The notes: a model not told the origin generated them from the sequence alone. DNA of 64,000 nt from BP-133 sp040756995 (GCA_040756995.1 JBFLYK010000024.1:1-64000), one strand, 5' to 3'; numbered from the stretch's first letter, positions 16,031-25,743 are shown. Translations and numbers: made by a program.

Positions 16031-18464
16031 CCACTCGTCCACATTCCTGGTCGAGCGGCTGCACCGCCAGGCGCCGGATCTCGACCGGACACTGGCCGCC
16101 GCCTGTCGGTTGGCCAAGGAGCGGGGTTGGAGCGCCTGGGAGCTCGAGCAGAGCCTCGACGACCTGTTCCGGCTGAGCCGCGGCGAAGACGCGTGCTACG
16201 ACCGGCCGAGCAGCGGATGGGCCTACGCCCTGTGGTACCAGGCCCGCCGAACCCAGGACCTCGTCCGGGTCTTGCGCCCCTTCCTGTTCACTCGACACGA
16301 ACGGATCCGCATTGTCGATCTTGGCGCGGGCACCGGGGCGACCGCCTGGGCGGTGGCTTCGCTGCTCCGGGCGGCTCTGGAAGCGGGACTTCCAACGCCC
16401 AAGGTCGAGCTGATCGCCGTCGAAGCCAGCCAGCCGATGATGGACACGGGAGTCCACCTATGGGACGAGCTCGGAAACCACCGCGGGTTTCGGCCGGCAA
16501 TCGGCCAGATCGACCTCACATGGCAGCTGGCATCCTGGACCTCGGCGTCGGTCGGACGCAGCGCCCATCCGACATTGGCCGTGGCGTCCTACCTGATTGA
16601 TGCCTCGGACAACGAGATCCTCCAAGCCGTCAAGATCGACTTCACGGCCGCGCTCGAAGCCATGGGCGCCAACGAGCTGGTCATGACGTTACCTCCGATG
16701 AAAGCACTCGTCGGAACGAGCGTCATCGAATCCTTGGAGGCAGGGAGCTGGCAGTCGGCGCCAACGAAGATCGACCCGCCACTGTGGCACGGCTTCCTCG
16801 AGGAGACTTCAAAGGGCCGCTGCGACGCCTATCGCCTGGGCGGGGTGGGCGCCGACGCCATGAAGCGGCTGGCGCCGCACGTCCGGTGGGTCGACTCAAG
16901 CACGATGTACACACGACTCCACCGGGTGCAGCCGCCGGCAGATCTTTTCGGGGAACAGACCACCCTGGTCCGGTTCGACGCCCGCCAGGAGGCAGCGGCG
17001 ACTCCCGACGGCCGACTCACCGCCATCGTCGGGGCAGCTGGATCGGGCAAGAGCCACGTGCTGGTGGAGCGGGTGGCGCGAACCGTCGAAGCGTGGCGTC
17101 GCCGCCACGGCGAGCCACCCCGGCTGCTTGTCACCACCTACAACCGGTTGATGTCGGCGCAGCTCGCCCAGTGGCTGACACAGCGCCTGGAGCGCGGCTC
17201 CGGCTCGTCCCTACAACTCCGTGCCAGCGACGATTGGTACCGGTGGCGCGATCCGTCCTTCCCCGACCTGTCACCGTCCATCGACGTCGTCCACCTCGAC
17301 AAGCTGGCCTACGCCGACGTCCGAGGTTGGGTGAAGGACGACGAGCAGTGGCGGTGGCACATGCAGCGCCTCTGCAACCGGATGCTGGCCGATGACGCAT
17401 TGACGCCGGCCCAGCGGCGGGTGCTGTCGCCCGACTTCCTGCTGGACGAGCTCCGGCGGGTCATCGTGGCCTTCGAGGTCGGTGACATCGAACAGTATGT
17501 CGCCGTCGACCGCGTCGGACGCCGCGTTCCCCTCCAGCGAGGCGACATCCGTCGGACGATCTGGGAACTGCTCCACCACGACGACGCCCCGGCCGGATTC
17601 CCGCACCTCCGTCGAGCATGGCTGGAACACCTCCGCAAGGCGGCGGCCAACGGCGAAGGGCCCCGGTACACGCACCTGTTCGTCGACGAATGTCAAGACC
17701 TCACCCAGGCAGACCTCTCCGCCCTGGCCCACCTCGTGCCCGATCCGAACCGGATCGTCATAACCGGCGACGAGACCCAGGCGCTCCACCTCGGGGCGAG
17801 CTACCGGCGACCGGGGCAGCTCGAGATCCCGGAGCCGTACCGCCAGGACCGCACCGCCGCCCGCCGCTGGCACGAGCACCGCCTCACCGGCTCGCACCGG
17901 CTTCCGGTCCGGGTGTGCCAGGCCTTGCGGCCCCTGGCCGAACACATGGCGGCCGACAGGCAGGTCGTGCGGGCCGAGCTCGGAGACGTGTGTTTGCCCG
18001 ACGCCATGAAACCGACGGTCCTGGGCACCCGGCCAATCGTCGTCGCCCTCGACGACGCCGACGCCGTCCTGCCCGAGATCTGGCGGGCCTACGGCGGCTA
18101 CGCCATCCAGAACGGCACTGTCCCAAAGGTCACCGTGGCCGAAGAGCCGACCGGTTGCGACCGCTTCTCGCCCGCCGTTCCCAAGGGCTGGGAAGTTGAG
18201 CACGGATCGATGCGGACCCTCAAGGGACTCGAGCGATGGGCGGTCGTGTGGCGCACGTCGACACCGATCCCTGATCACGAGACGGAGACCGAGTGGGTCT
18301 ACACGATTCTGACCCGGAGCAGCGCGCTCACGATTGTCGTCGTCGATCCGGCGTCGACTTCTGAACATGTGCGAGCGGCTGTGCGCCACCTTCGACAGGA
18401 CCGATTGCTGTTCTGGACGTCCGGCGCAGCGGACGCTTGGCGTGAACTGGTCGCGGATCCATGA
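16017..18464 (+). CDS. Methyltransferase-UvrD/SF1 helicase fusion protein
   Basis: A fusion of about 815 residues. The N-terminal third is a class I SAM methyltransferase-like fold: motif I VDLGAGTGATAW near residue 100, then acidic strand LIAVEAS; it recalls Rsm22-like ribosomal methyltransferases. The rest is a superfamily 1 helicase ATPase: Gln motif FDARQEAA, Walker A GAAGSGKS near 339, motif Ia LVTTYNRLMSAQL, Walker B LFVDECQDL near 555, motif III VITGDETQAL, motif V MRTLKGLERWAVV near 735 and motif VI YTILTRSSALTIVVVD. No nuclease motif is visible. The TTG at 16017, preceded by AAGGA, is the only start that avoids deep overlap with the radical-SAM gene. Substrate and pathway are unknown. 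Confidence 0.82.
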   Translation: MPPINHSSTFLVERLHRQAPDLDRTLAAACRLAKERGWSAWELEQSLDDLFRLSRGEDACYDRPSSGWAYALWYQARRTQDLVRVLRPFLFTRHERIRIVDLGAGTGATAWAVASLLRAALEAGLPTPKVELIAVEASQPMMDTGVHLWDELGNHRGFRPAIGQIDLTWQLASWTSASVGRSAHPTLAVASYLIDASDNEILQAVKIDFTAALEAMGANELVMTLPPMKALVGTSVIESLEAGSWQSAPTKIDPPLWHGFLEETSKGRCDAYRLGGVGADAMKRLAPHVRWVDSSTMYTRLHRVQPPADLFGEQTTLVRFDARQEAAATPDGRLTAIVGAAGSGKSHVLVERVARTVEAWRRRHGEPPRLLVTTYNRLMSAQLAQWLTQRLERGSGSSLQLRASDDWYRWRDPSFPDLSPSIDVVHLDKLAYADVRGWVKDDEQWRWHMQRLCNRMLADDALTPAQRRVLSPDFLLDELRRVIVAFEVGDIEQYVAVDRVGRRVPLQRGDIRRTIWELLHHDDAPAGFPHLRRAWLEHLRKAAANGEGPRYTHLFVDECQDLTQADLSALAHLVPDPNRIVITGDETQALHLGASYRRPGQLEIPEPYRQDRTAARRWHEHRLTGSHRLPVRVCQALRPLAEHMAADRQVVRAELGDVCLPDAMKPTVLGTRPIVVALDDADAVLPEIWRAYGGYAIQNGTVPKVTVAEEPTGCDRFSPAVPKGWEVEHGSMRTLKGLERWAVVWRTSTPIPDHETETEWVYTILTRSSALTIVVVDPASTSEHVRAAVRHLRQDRLLFWTSGAADAWRELVADP

Positions 18465-19074
18465 GCAGTGCGACTGACGGCCGACCGGGTCAAAATCCCC
18501 CGCTAGCGCGATAAGGACGGCCGCAACCTCCGATGTTCGACCGGCTCGTAGCCAACCTCGCCCGCGGCGGACGTCACGGCGGCGGCACGATCAGCCCTCC
18601 AGCGGCTCGGCTGCCAGCCGGTGCCCGGCCGGTCGCGCCACCGTTCCGTGCCCTATTGCCGCACATGGCCGAGCCGAACGGCTCTCCGGCGAATCGCCGC
18701 TGACGTCCTCGCTGTCGCCGTGCGAGGTCCTCGGCGAGGACCCCGGAGATCTCGGTCGAAGCAACGGATCTGTCCCTGACGACCTGACAGCATTCCCGCA
18801 TGTGATCGTCTTCTGGGACGGTAGCGACGCCGTCCCCGTCTGGGACTTTGAGGAAGCGGTCAACCGGGTGTCGCCGCCAGCCCGACGCAGATCTTTCTCA
18901 CTGAAGCCGCGACAGCAACGACGTCGCGGTGACAGGACGGTCAACGGACGTGGACTATGCGACCCGGCTCTGGAACATCAGCCTGAGCGAGATACCGAAC
19001 ATGGGACCCAGCCGGGAGGGTCTCGTTACACGAGGGGTGAGGGGATGGGCGCCGCTCGCCCGAAGCTGCTCCCG
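18465..19074. other. Gap of about 0.6 kb between convergent genes, no supported gene
   Basis: The stretch lies between the 3' ends of the helicase fusion (plus) and addA (minus). It holds the right copy of the 12-bp repeat at 18484-18495. A short coding-like phrase, VIVFWDGSDAVPVWDFEEAV, is readable from about 18802 but dissolves into arginine-rich sequence, so it may be a gene remnant. I see no tRNA, transposase or strong terminator. Confidence 0.45.
18484..18495 (+). repeat. Right copy of 12-bp direct repeat
   Basis: ACCGGGTCAAAA, identical to 15096-15107 and in the same orientation, 20 bp after the stop of the methyltransferase-helicase gene. See the left copy for interpretation. Confidence 0.45.
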
Positions 19075-22000
19075 TCAGGGTGCCGTAACCCTCGGGACCG
19101 CGGCCAGCACGTCCCTGATCGCCGCGTCGAGGTCCTCCGTTTCCCATTCCCTCGCCCGGCGGAGTCCCAGGAAAACGAAGACGCAGCGTCTCACCTCTTG
19201 CTCGGTGGCGAGGGCCACCGCGGCGGCATAAGCCGCGCCCTGGAGTCGGTAACTTGCGGCTCTCGGGTCTCCCCGACCGGGAGGTCCGGTGCCGTCGGTC
19301 TTGTAGTCGACGACCACCAGCCCGTCGTCGGTGCGGTAGAGGAGATCGACGTAGCCCTCGAGCAGGGCGTCACCGACGGGGATGGCGACGTAGGTTTCTC
19401 GCCAGAATTCACGTTCGGCTGCTTCTCTCACGCAGGGCACATGGAGCGCCGATGCGGCGAGGGCCCGGATGGTGTCCTCCATGCCGAGCACACCCTCGGC
19501 GACGGCCTGCGCGGCCGCCGCCGGCTCGAGGCCGGCGCCGGTGCGAAGGTCGATGGTCTGGAGGACGGCGTGGACGGCGCGGCCGACGGCCGATCCGTAG
19601 CGGCCTTTCCGCCATGGCGGTAAGTCGAGATCGCGGGGACCTTTGGCCAGCCCTGGTTCGCCCGCAGCGCGCGCCTCCACATGACGAGCGAGACGCGTTG
19701 CGGAGACGCTTGGTGCTCGGCGACCGGCGTCGAGGACGGCCGTCCGTTCGGCCCACCAGGTATCCCGGTCGGGAAGTGGTGGGAGCTGTTCTGAACTCGT
19801 TTCCCGGGACCCGGCTTGATCGGACAGTGGTCCGAGGGTCACGTGCGGTCCGTCACCGCCCGCCTCCCAGAGGAGCTCGGCGCTGGTGCGACGGGTCTCG
19901 TCCGGAGAAGGGTCCCGAGCGACCCGGTGGGTGGAGATCACCAGGTGATCGCGTGCCCGGGTGCAGGCCACGTAGAGCAGACGGAGCTTCTCGTGGAAGT
20001 CCATCTGCTCGTCGATGGGCCCGAAGGCGTCGAACGCCTCGGTGGTGATGGTGGTGGTGAGGCGCAGACCGAAGCCACCGTCCGGAGGGAAGACGACCTG
20101 GACTCCGCCGCGGCGGGAGCGTGGAGCGGTCGTCATGCCGGAGACGATGGTGATCGGGAACTCCAGTCCCTTGGCGGCGTGGACCGTCATGATCCGCACC
20201 GCGTCGTCGTCGGTCTCGGGGAGGATGGCTTCCGCCACCCTGGATGTCTCCGACGCTTGGAGGTCGGCCCAGGCCAGGTAGTCCCGCAGCCCACCGCCCT
20301 GTGCCTCCGTGTAGGCGCGGGCCTGGTCGACGACGAACCGCAGCCGCCGCCAGACGTCCCGGGTCCGGTTACCCACGACAGCGAGTTCGAGCATGCGCCG
20401 TTCGGCGACGATCCGGGCCAGCAATTCGCTCGGTGCCAGCCAGTGACGCTGGTCGTGGAGCCGGCGGAGGTAGCGAAGCGCCTCACCGACGGGGTCGTCG
20501 TCCGGAAGCGACTCCGGTAGCCGGCTGACGGCGCTCCACCGTCCGCGGTGGACGATCCGGAACCGGTAGAGGTCGTCGTCGCCGCAGCCGAACAGCGGTG
20601 ACCGCAGCGCCGTGACGAGCGAGAGCTCGTCCGTCGGGTCGTCGATCGCCCGTGCCGTGGCCAGGAGATCCCGGACTTCACGGGTTGCATATACGAGAGA
20701 GCTGGCGTCGGCGCGATACGGGATGGCGGCGGCATCCAAGGCCCGCTCGAGCGCGGCGAGCGACGTCCGGGCAGGAAGCAGGATGCAGATGTCGCCGAGT
20801 TGGGCGGGTCGCCAGCCGTCGTCGGACCGGACGGCCCATCCGTCCCGGATGGCGGCTCGGACGGCGCCGATCACCTCGCTCGCCTCCCGTTCCCGGAGCG
20901 GATCGGCCTTCGGGTTGTCAGCGTGTGGGACGGCGCCGAGAAGGACCACGTGCGGACCCAGCGGCGCGGCCGGCTTAGTCGCCAGCAGCGGGACGTACGC
21001 GGGTTGCGAACCGTCAATCGGCCGGATCAGTCGGGCGAAGGTGTGATTCAGCCATTCGAGGATTGGAGCGGCCGTCCGGAAGTTCCTCGTCAGGTGGACG
21101 GGTTCGTCGCAGTACGCCGTCCGGGCCCGGAGGAACAGGGCGATGTCGGCTCGGCGGAACCGGTAGATGGACTGCTTCGGGTCGCCGACGAAGAAGAGGC
21201 GACCGTCGTCCACGGTGATGGCCGACCAGGCCTGGCCACCGACGCCCGGGTCGGGAGATGCGAGCAAGGCGGCAATCTCGATCTGGATGGGGTCCGTGTC
21301 TTGGAACTCGTCCAGGAGGAGCCGCTGGAACCGGGCCCGCAACGACTCGCGCACCACTGGTCCATGCGGACCGCGCAACAACGCCCGGGCCCGAACCAGG
21401 AGGTCATGGAACTCCAGGCGACCCTCGAGACGTCGCCGCTCCGCTGATTCCAGCGTGAATTCAGCAATCACGCCAGCCAGTCGATGGAGACAGGCCTCAA
21501 TGGTCTCGCTGCAGATCCGGCTTCTGATGCGGTCGGCGTTGGCGACCTCGGCCCGGACGTTCTGGAGCATGCCCGCCGGCCAGTTGCCCTGCTGACCGAG
21601 CTTGGTGGCGAACCGAATGGAGTCGTCGCGCAGGAGGCCGAGGAGCTCGTCTTCGTCAGCTTGTCGCAGCTCCTCCAGATATGCCGCGTACGTCTGCAGG
21701 CGAGCGAGCATGCGGTCGTCGGGGTCGCGGCAGTGGTCGGCGGCGTCACAGAGTCTGGTGAGCGTCTCGATCAGCTCGTTCGCATCGACCGCCGGTGGTT
21801 CAGGCGGGTCGCGATCCACCCACTCCTCCACGAGGTCCCAATTGGCGTCGAACGCCAGCGCGATCTCCCGCAAGTGCTCGAGGGTCACGCCGGCAGCGAG
21901 GGCGAGCAGCACGACCCGTTCATGGGTGGGATCGTGCAGCAGGCCGTCGAGGAACTCCTCCCAGCGGGTCTGGAAGGCGACCTGGGACGTGATCTCGTCG

Positions 22001-22386
22001 TGGACCTCGAGGCGCGGAGGCAGACCGGCTTCCACCGGGTGCGTCAGCAGCAGCCGCTGGGCGAATGCGTGCAACGTGCCGACGGCTGCACCGTCGATCT
22101 CGTCCACCGCGGCGGCTCGCAGCGGGTTCCCGGCGGCATTGCGCTCGAGTTCCCGGCGGATCCGATCTCGGAGTTCGGCCGCCGCCTTTTCCGTGAAGGT
22201 GATGGCCGCGACCGCACCCATCGGCAGTCCGGCGTCGACCAGGGCGATCACCCGGTCGACCAGCGAGGACGTCTTCCCGGTTCCGGGGCCCGCCTCCACG
22301 AACAGCGTGGCGTCCAGCTCTGCAGCGATGGCCCGCCGGGCCGCCTCGTCGGCGGCGACCTCGGCGACGTGAGCGCCGTCACCCAC
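19075..22386 (-). CDS. addA: AddA-type UvrD helicase/RecB-like nuclease
   Basis: The 1,103-residue protein has the full SF1A helicase set: Walker A EAGPGTGKTS (about 27-36), motif Ia ITFTEKAAAELRDRI, Walker B LLLDEFQDTD, motif III FVGDPKQSIYRFR, motif IV LTRNFRT, motif V TVHAAKGLEFP and motif VI LLYVACTRARDHLV. A C-terminal PD-(D/E)XK nuclease has GYVDLLYR and VVVDYKTDG (about 1026). With the AddB-like partner it should unwind and resect double-strand ends for recombination and also degrade foreign ends. The GTG at 22386 overlaps the AddB stop by 8 nt; the frame runs upstream into addB but is unlike the family there. Confidence 0.88.
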   Translation of the reverse strand: MGDGAHVAEVAADEAARRAIAAELDATLFVEAGPGTGKTSSLVDRVIALVDAGLPMGAVAAITFTEKAAAELRDRIRRELERNAAGNPLRAAAVDEIDGAAVGTLHAFAQRLLLTHPVEAGLPPRLEVHDEITSQVAFQTRWEEFLDGLLHDPTHERVVLLALAAGVTLEHLREIALAFDANWDLVEEWVDRDPPEPPAVDANELIETLTRLCDAADHCRDPDDRMLARLQTYAAYLEELRQADEDELLGLLRDDSIRFATKLGQQGNWPAGMLQNVRAEVANADRIRSRICSETIEACLHRLAGVIAEFTLESAERRRLEGRLEFHDLLVRARALLRGPHGPVVRESLRARFQRLLLDEFQDTDPIQIEIAALLASPDPGVGGQAWSAITVDDGRLFFVGDPKQSIYRFRRADIALFLRARTAYCDEPVHLTRNFRTAAPILEWLNHTFARLIRPIDGSQPAYVPLLATKPAAPLGPHVVLLGAVPHADNPKADPLREREASEVIGAVRAAIRDGWAVRSDDGWRPAQLGDICILLPARTSLAALERALDAAAIPYRADASSLVYATREVRDLLATARAIDDPTDELSLVTALRSPLFGCGDDDLYRFRIVHRGRWSAVSRLPESLPDDDPVGEALRYLRRLHDQRHWLAPSELLARIVAERRMLELAVVGNRTRDVWRRLRFVVDQARAYTEAQGGGLRDYLAWADLQASETSRVAEAILPETDDDAVRIMTVHAAKGLEFPITIVSGMTTAPRSRRGGVQVVFPPDGGFGLRLTTTITTEAFDAFGPIDEQMDFHEKLRLLYVACTRARDHLVISTHRVARDPSPDETRRTSAELLWEAGGDGPHVTLGPLSDQAGSRETSSEQLPPLPDRDTWWAERTAVLDAGRRAPSVSATRLARHVEARAAGEPGLAKGPRDLDLPPWRKGRYGSAVGRAVHAVLQTIDLRTGAGLEPAAAAQAVAEGVLGMEDTIRALAASALHVPCVREAAEREFWRETYVAIPVGDALLEGYVDLLYRTDDGLVVVDYKTDGTGPPGRGDPRAASYRLQGAAYAAAVALATEQEVRRCVFVFLGLRRAREWETEDLDAAIRDVLAAVPRVTAP

Positions 22387-25300
22387 CGACGACCGCTCCC
22401 ACGGCGTCCTCTTGACCCTGCTCGGCGGGTTCCGCCAACGCCACATAGGCGGCCAACTCCGGGGCCTGCCGTTTCCGTTCCCACTCCAGGCGACGATCAA
22501 GCGTGCCGAGGCCGTCGGGGTCGCAGAACGCGCATTCAACCCAGAGGCGCCAACCCGGCTCCGGTGGCCGGGCCGGGAACACCCCGCCGGTGATTCCGTC
22601 GACGATGGTCCGGAGGACGGCGTCGATCCGCTCCACGACCCGGTCCGACAGCGGATAGCCAATCCAGCGGAACCGCCGGCGGGTGGTGGCGAACCAGTAG
22701 CCGGCCACGACGGGGCTGTCGGGTTCGCCGAGGACGGCCCGGGCCGCGTGCCCGTAGATGGCCAGCTGCAGGTGGGTCCCTCGGGTGTCGGGATCGTCCT
22801 CGCTCAGCGAGCGGTACGTGATGTCAGAACCGGTCTTGTAGTCGAGCACCACCAGCGTGCCGTCGTCGGCTCGGTCGACACGGTCGATGCTGCCCCGGAG
22901 TCGCACTACCCGACCGTCGGACAGCGCGAGCTCCAGCGGCCCATGCGCAGAGCCCGGCAGGCCGAAGTCCAGTTCGGACGCCACCGGCTCGCTGCGCGCT
23001 CCCCGCTCGCGTCGCAGGTCCTCGTCGCACCAGCGGGCGAGGTCACCGAGGATCTGGCGGCGCGCACGGCGCCACAGGAGGGGCCGACCCGTCACGCCTC
23101 TGCGTTCGGCGTCGTCGCATTCCTCGGTACCGATCTCGAGGAGCCGGCGGCGGTCGTCATCCGTCCAGGAGCGTCCATCCGCTCGGGCGCGACGGGCCAG
23201 TCCCTCCCGCAGGAACCGGTCGAGCACCCGATGCACGATCTCTCCCCGCTCCAGTGGGCTGAGCTCCAAGAGATCCTCCGGCGCCTGCACCTGCTCGACG
23301 CCGAGCACGGTCTCGAACAGGTATCGGTGCGGGCAGGACGCCCACGCCTGCAGCCTCGTCGCCGACGTGACCGACCCGTCGGCCGGGTGGGGGACGCCGA
23401 GACCGGCGAGGTTGCCGTCGAAGCGGGTAAAGACGCCACTGCTCCGAGCCCGGCGGAGCTCGTCGCCGAGCGCAAAGGCCCTGTCGCCGGCCAAGGGATG
23501 ATCGGAGACCGGCGACCGGCTGCGGTGGTGTCCCAGGAGGCTTCGTGTGTCGTACTCCTGCGGTGTCGCCGGCCAGGACAGGCGGGCGAGCGCGCCGGCG
23601 AAGGACGGGATCTCCGTCATCCACGACTGCGTGCGAAGACCCGTCAGTTCGTCGGACCAGATCCGGTCCCTTCTTGACAGCCGGGCGGCGGTGTCGAGAA
23701 GCCAGCGGGACGGGACGCGCTCGGCGGAGCGGCGAAGGTCACCCCGCGGATGGAAGAGGATCCGCACGTCGGACGCGGCAGCCAGCGCCGCCAGCAACTG
23801 GCGGTGTTCGACGTGGATGCGCTCCGATCGCAGCTCGAGGGCTCCGCCGGCGGCGGCCCGTTCGGCGTCGGGAAGCAGGGAGTCGTCCCGGTACGGCCGG
23901 GGAAGCATGCCCTCGGCGAGGCCGAGCACGAACACGCGATCGAGGTCGAGGCCGAGGCCAAGACCGACGTGGCCGACGAGCAGCCCGCGGCCGAGGGTGC
24001 CGATCCGGTCGAGTTCGTCGGCCAGCTCCGCTTCCAGGGTTCGCCGGAACACGTCGAGCGAGGGTGGTGTCTGCTCGACGCGCTCGAGGCAGGCAAGGCG
24101 CTCGATGGCTGCCTCGACCCGGTGGGCTGCGGCCTGCTCCTCCTCGGGCCAGCTGACCCGGCTGTCTTCGTCGCCGATGTAGAGCTCGACCAGCCCGGCG
24201 ACCCACGCGCACCGCGTCGCCCAAGGCGCCGGTTGCGCGCCTCGCTCCACCTCTCGGATCAGTTCGCCGACGAACGTGCGGAGACCGTCCGCTCGGTCTG
24301 CCTCATCGCGGAGATAAGCGGCGAGCGTCGCGCGCTCGTCTGCCTCAGCCCGATCGGCTTCGGCTCGACGCTCGTCGGCATAGAACGCCAGCCGGTCCTC
24401 CCATTGCGATGCACCAGCCACAACCCCGGCGGCTCGAGAAATCCGTTCCCAGGCCGCGGCGGGTATCAAGCGACCATCGGGGCCGCGCATCGGCGCTGCA
24501 CCAAGCAGAGCCAGAACGTCCCGTCGCTCGTAGTCACGGTCCGGTAGGGCGAGCAGGGCACGGATGCTCCGACCCAGCAGCGCGTCTCCAACGGAGCGCA
24601 CACCGGCCCCGTTGTGCGGGATCCCGGCGGAGACAAGCTGCTCGTGCACCAGTCGGGCATGCGGCTCTCGGGACGCATACAGCAGCGCCATCCGGGCCAG
24701 CGGCACGCCCGCCCGAAGCCCGTCGAAGACCGCTCGGACCGCTGCCCTGACCTCGTCGTCAGCGTCACTCGCGGTGACGATCGCCGTCCCCGCAGGAGAC
24801 TTCAGTTTGAAGGTGCTCTCTCCCTCCAGGGCCGCGCCGAGGCGCTGCATCGCCGTCACGACGCCGTGATCCGCCCGGGCAGAACCCGTCAGGCCCACCA
24901 CCACGCTCACCGGCACGCGTTCGGCCAGCGACGCCACGAGACGGCCGGCTCCAGGTGCGATGCGCTGCGGAAGGTGCACCACGACCGTACCGAGGTCACC
25001 AAGCAGCGGCCCGTCGTCCGCGACTTCCCAGATCGCTGCCGCGACGACATCCTGCTCGTCGTACCAGTCGCGTGAGAGCCGAGAACGGGTCGCCCGATGC
25101 ACACGGATCACGTCGGCGGCACGGGCCCCGCAGGCCGCCACCGCGTCGAGCTCGTAGTCGTCCAGCTCCCGCAGCTCCCGATGCGCCTCGACGAGTGCCC
25201 GCTCCGTGGCCGGGTGATCGGCGATGGGCCCGAAGAGGCCGGGCTCATCAGCCAAGACGGCACGGACGGCAGCACCCAACACGGGTGTCGAAAGCGGCCG

Positions 25301-25567
25301 GAGACCATTCGCGGCCAGTCGGGGTCCGCCTAGCAGGTCAGCCAAACGGGGCAAGGTCAAAACCGATAGCCCTGCCACTCCTCCGCCCGGGCGGCGAGGT
25401 GAGCCGGGACCAGCCAGCCAGCGTCTGACTGCTACCGCCACGAAGTTCGAGGGGACGACGACGGTGACGCGCCGCAAGGGGTCGTCGCTTTTGGCTCGGC
25501 CGACCACCTCCGAAAGAGCCGTCATCGCGGGGTTCCCGTAGGCCGTGCCTGTGACCGCCACTGCCAT
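22379..25567 (-). CDS. addB: AddB-like subunit with PD-(D/E)XK nuclease domain
   Basis: The 1,062-residue protein starts with a helicase-like fold without a recognisable Walker A loop (VTVVVPSNF strand only), consistent with a non-translocating partner. It ends with a RecB-family nuclease: ERGEIVHRVLDRFL, LRGSIDRVDR, VVLDYKTGS (about 905) and LQLAIYGHA. Possible iron-sulfur ligands are the Cys of SCPHRYLFE and the two in ECAFC; the fourth Cys expected a few residues on is not seen. The ATG at 25567 has GAAGGG very close; the GTG two codons later (25561) is better spaced. It heads the addB-addA operon, divergent from the BREX genes. Confidence 0.83.
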   Translation of the reverse strand: MAVAVTGTAYGNPAMTALSEVVGRAKSDDPLRRVTVVVPSNFVAVAVRRWLAGPGSPRRPGGGVAGLSVLTLPRLADLLGGPRLAANGLRPLSTPVLGAAVRAVLADEPGLFGPIADHPATERALVEAHRELRELDDYELDAVAACGARAADVIRVHRATRSRLSRDWYDEQDVVAAAIWEVADDGPLLGDLGTVVVHLPQRIAPGAGRLVASLAERVPVSVVVGLTGSARADHGVVTAMQRLGAALEGESTFKLKSPAGTAIVTASDADDEVRAAVRAVFDGLRAGVPLARMALLYASREPHARLVHEQLVSAGIPHNGAGVRSVGDALLGRSIRALLALPDRDYERRDVLALLGAAPMRGPDGRLIPAAAWERISRAAGVVAGASQWEDRLAFYADERRAEADRAEADERATLAAYLRDEADRADGLRTFVGELIREVERGAQPAPWATRCAWVAGLVELYIGDEDSRVSWPEEEQAAAHRVEAAIERLACLERVEQTPPSLDVFRRTLEAELADELDRIGTLGRGLLVGHVGLGLGLDLDRVFVLGLAEGMLPRPYRDDSLLPDAERAAAGGALELRSERIHVEHRQLLAALAAASDVRILFHPRGDLRRSAERVPSRWLLDTAARLSRRDRIWSDELTGLRTQSWMTEIPSFAGALARLSWPATPQEYDTRSLLGHHRSRSPVSDHPLAGDRAFALGDELRRARSSGVFTRFDGNLAGLGVPHPADGSVTSATRLQAWASCPHRYLFETVLGVEQVQAPEDLLELSPLERGEIVHRVLDRFLREGLARRARADGRSWTDDDRRRLLEIGTEECDDAERRGVTGRPLLWRRARRQILGDLARWCDEDLRRERGARSEPVASELDFGLPGSAHGPLELALSDGRVVRLRGSIDRVDRADDGTLVVLDYKTGSDITYRSLSEDDPDTRGTHLQLAIYGHAARAVLGEPDSPVVAGYWFATTRRRFRWIGYPLSDRVVERIDAVLRTIVDGITGGVFPARPPEPGWRLWVECAFCDPDGLGTLDRRLEWERKRQAPELAAYVALAEPAEQGQEDAVGAVVGG

Positions 25568-25658
25568 CCCTTCAGAGTCTATGGACCTACGGGCAATCAA
25601 TCTCCATGTCAGTTCCGTGCCGATGTATCTGCATGAGGGATGGAAGCTGCTCCTCATT

Positions 25659-25687
25659 CGAGAAGTTCGGGTGCGCCGAACCTCTCG
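25659..25687. promoter_or_regulatory. 12-bp inverted repeat in the addB/pglW divergent region
   Basis: CGAGAAGTTCGG (25659-25670) and CCGAACCTCTCG (25676-25687) pair with one mismatch across a 5-bp spacer. A TANNNT hexamer, TAGCAT, lies at 25703-25708, so a repressor on the right arm would cover the -35 position of a plausible pglW promoter with its start near 25715. The 176-bp region serves both addB (minus) and the BREX operon (plus). The operator role is inferred; no regulator gene is adjacent. Confidence 0.45.
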
Positions 25688-25743
25688 CACTGGTGAGTGC
25701 CATAGCATCGTCGCCTACCCCGGACGGCCCGATTTGGAGAGAC

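Noticed and set aside
18802..18860. Coding-like phrase VIVFWDGSDAVPVWDFEEAV in the gap before addA.
   Set aside because: It runs into Arg-rich sequence within 30 codons and has no ribosome site or recognised family; at most a remnant.
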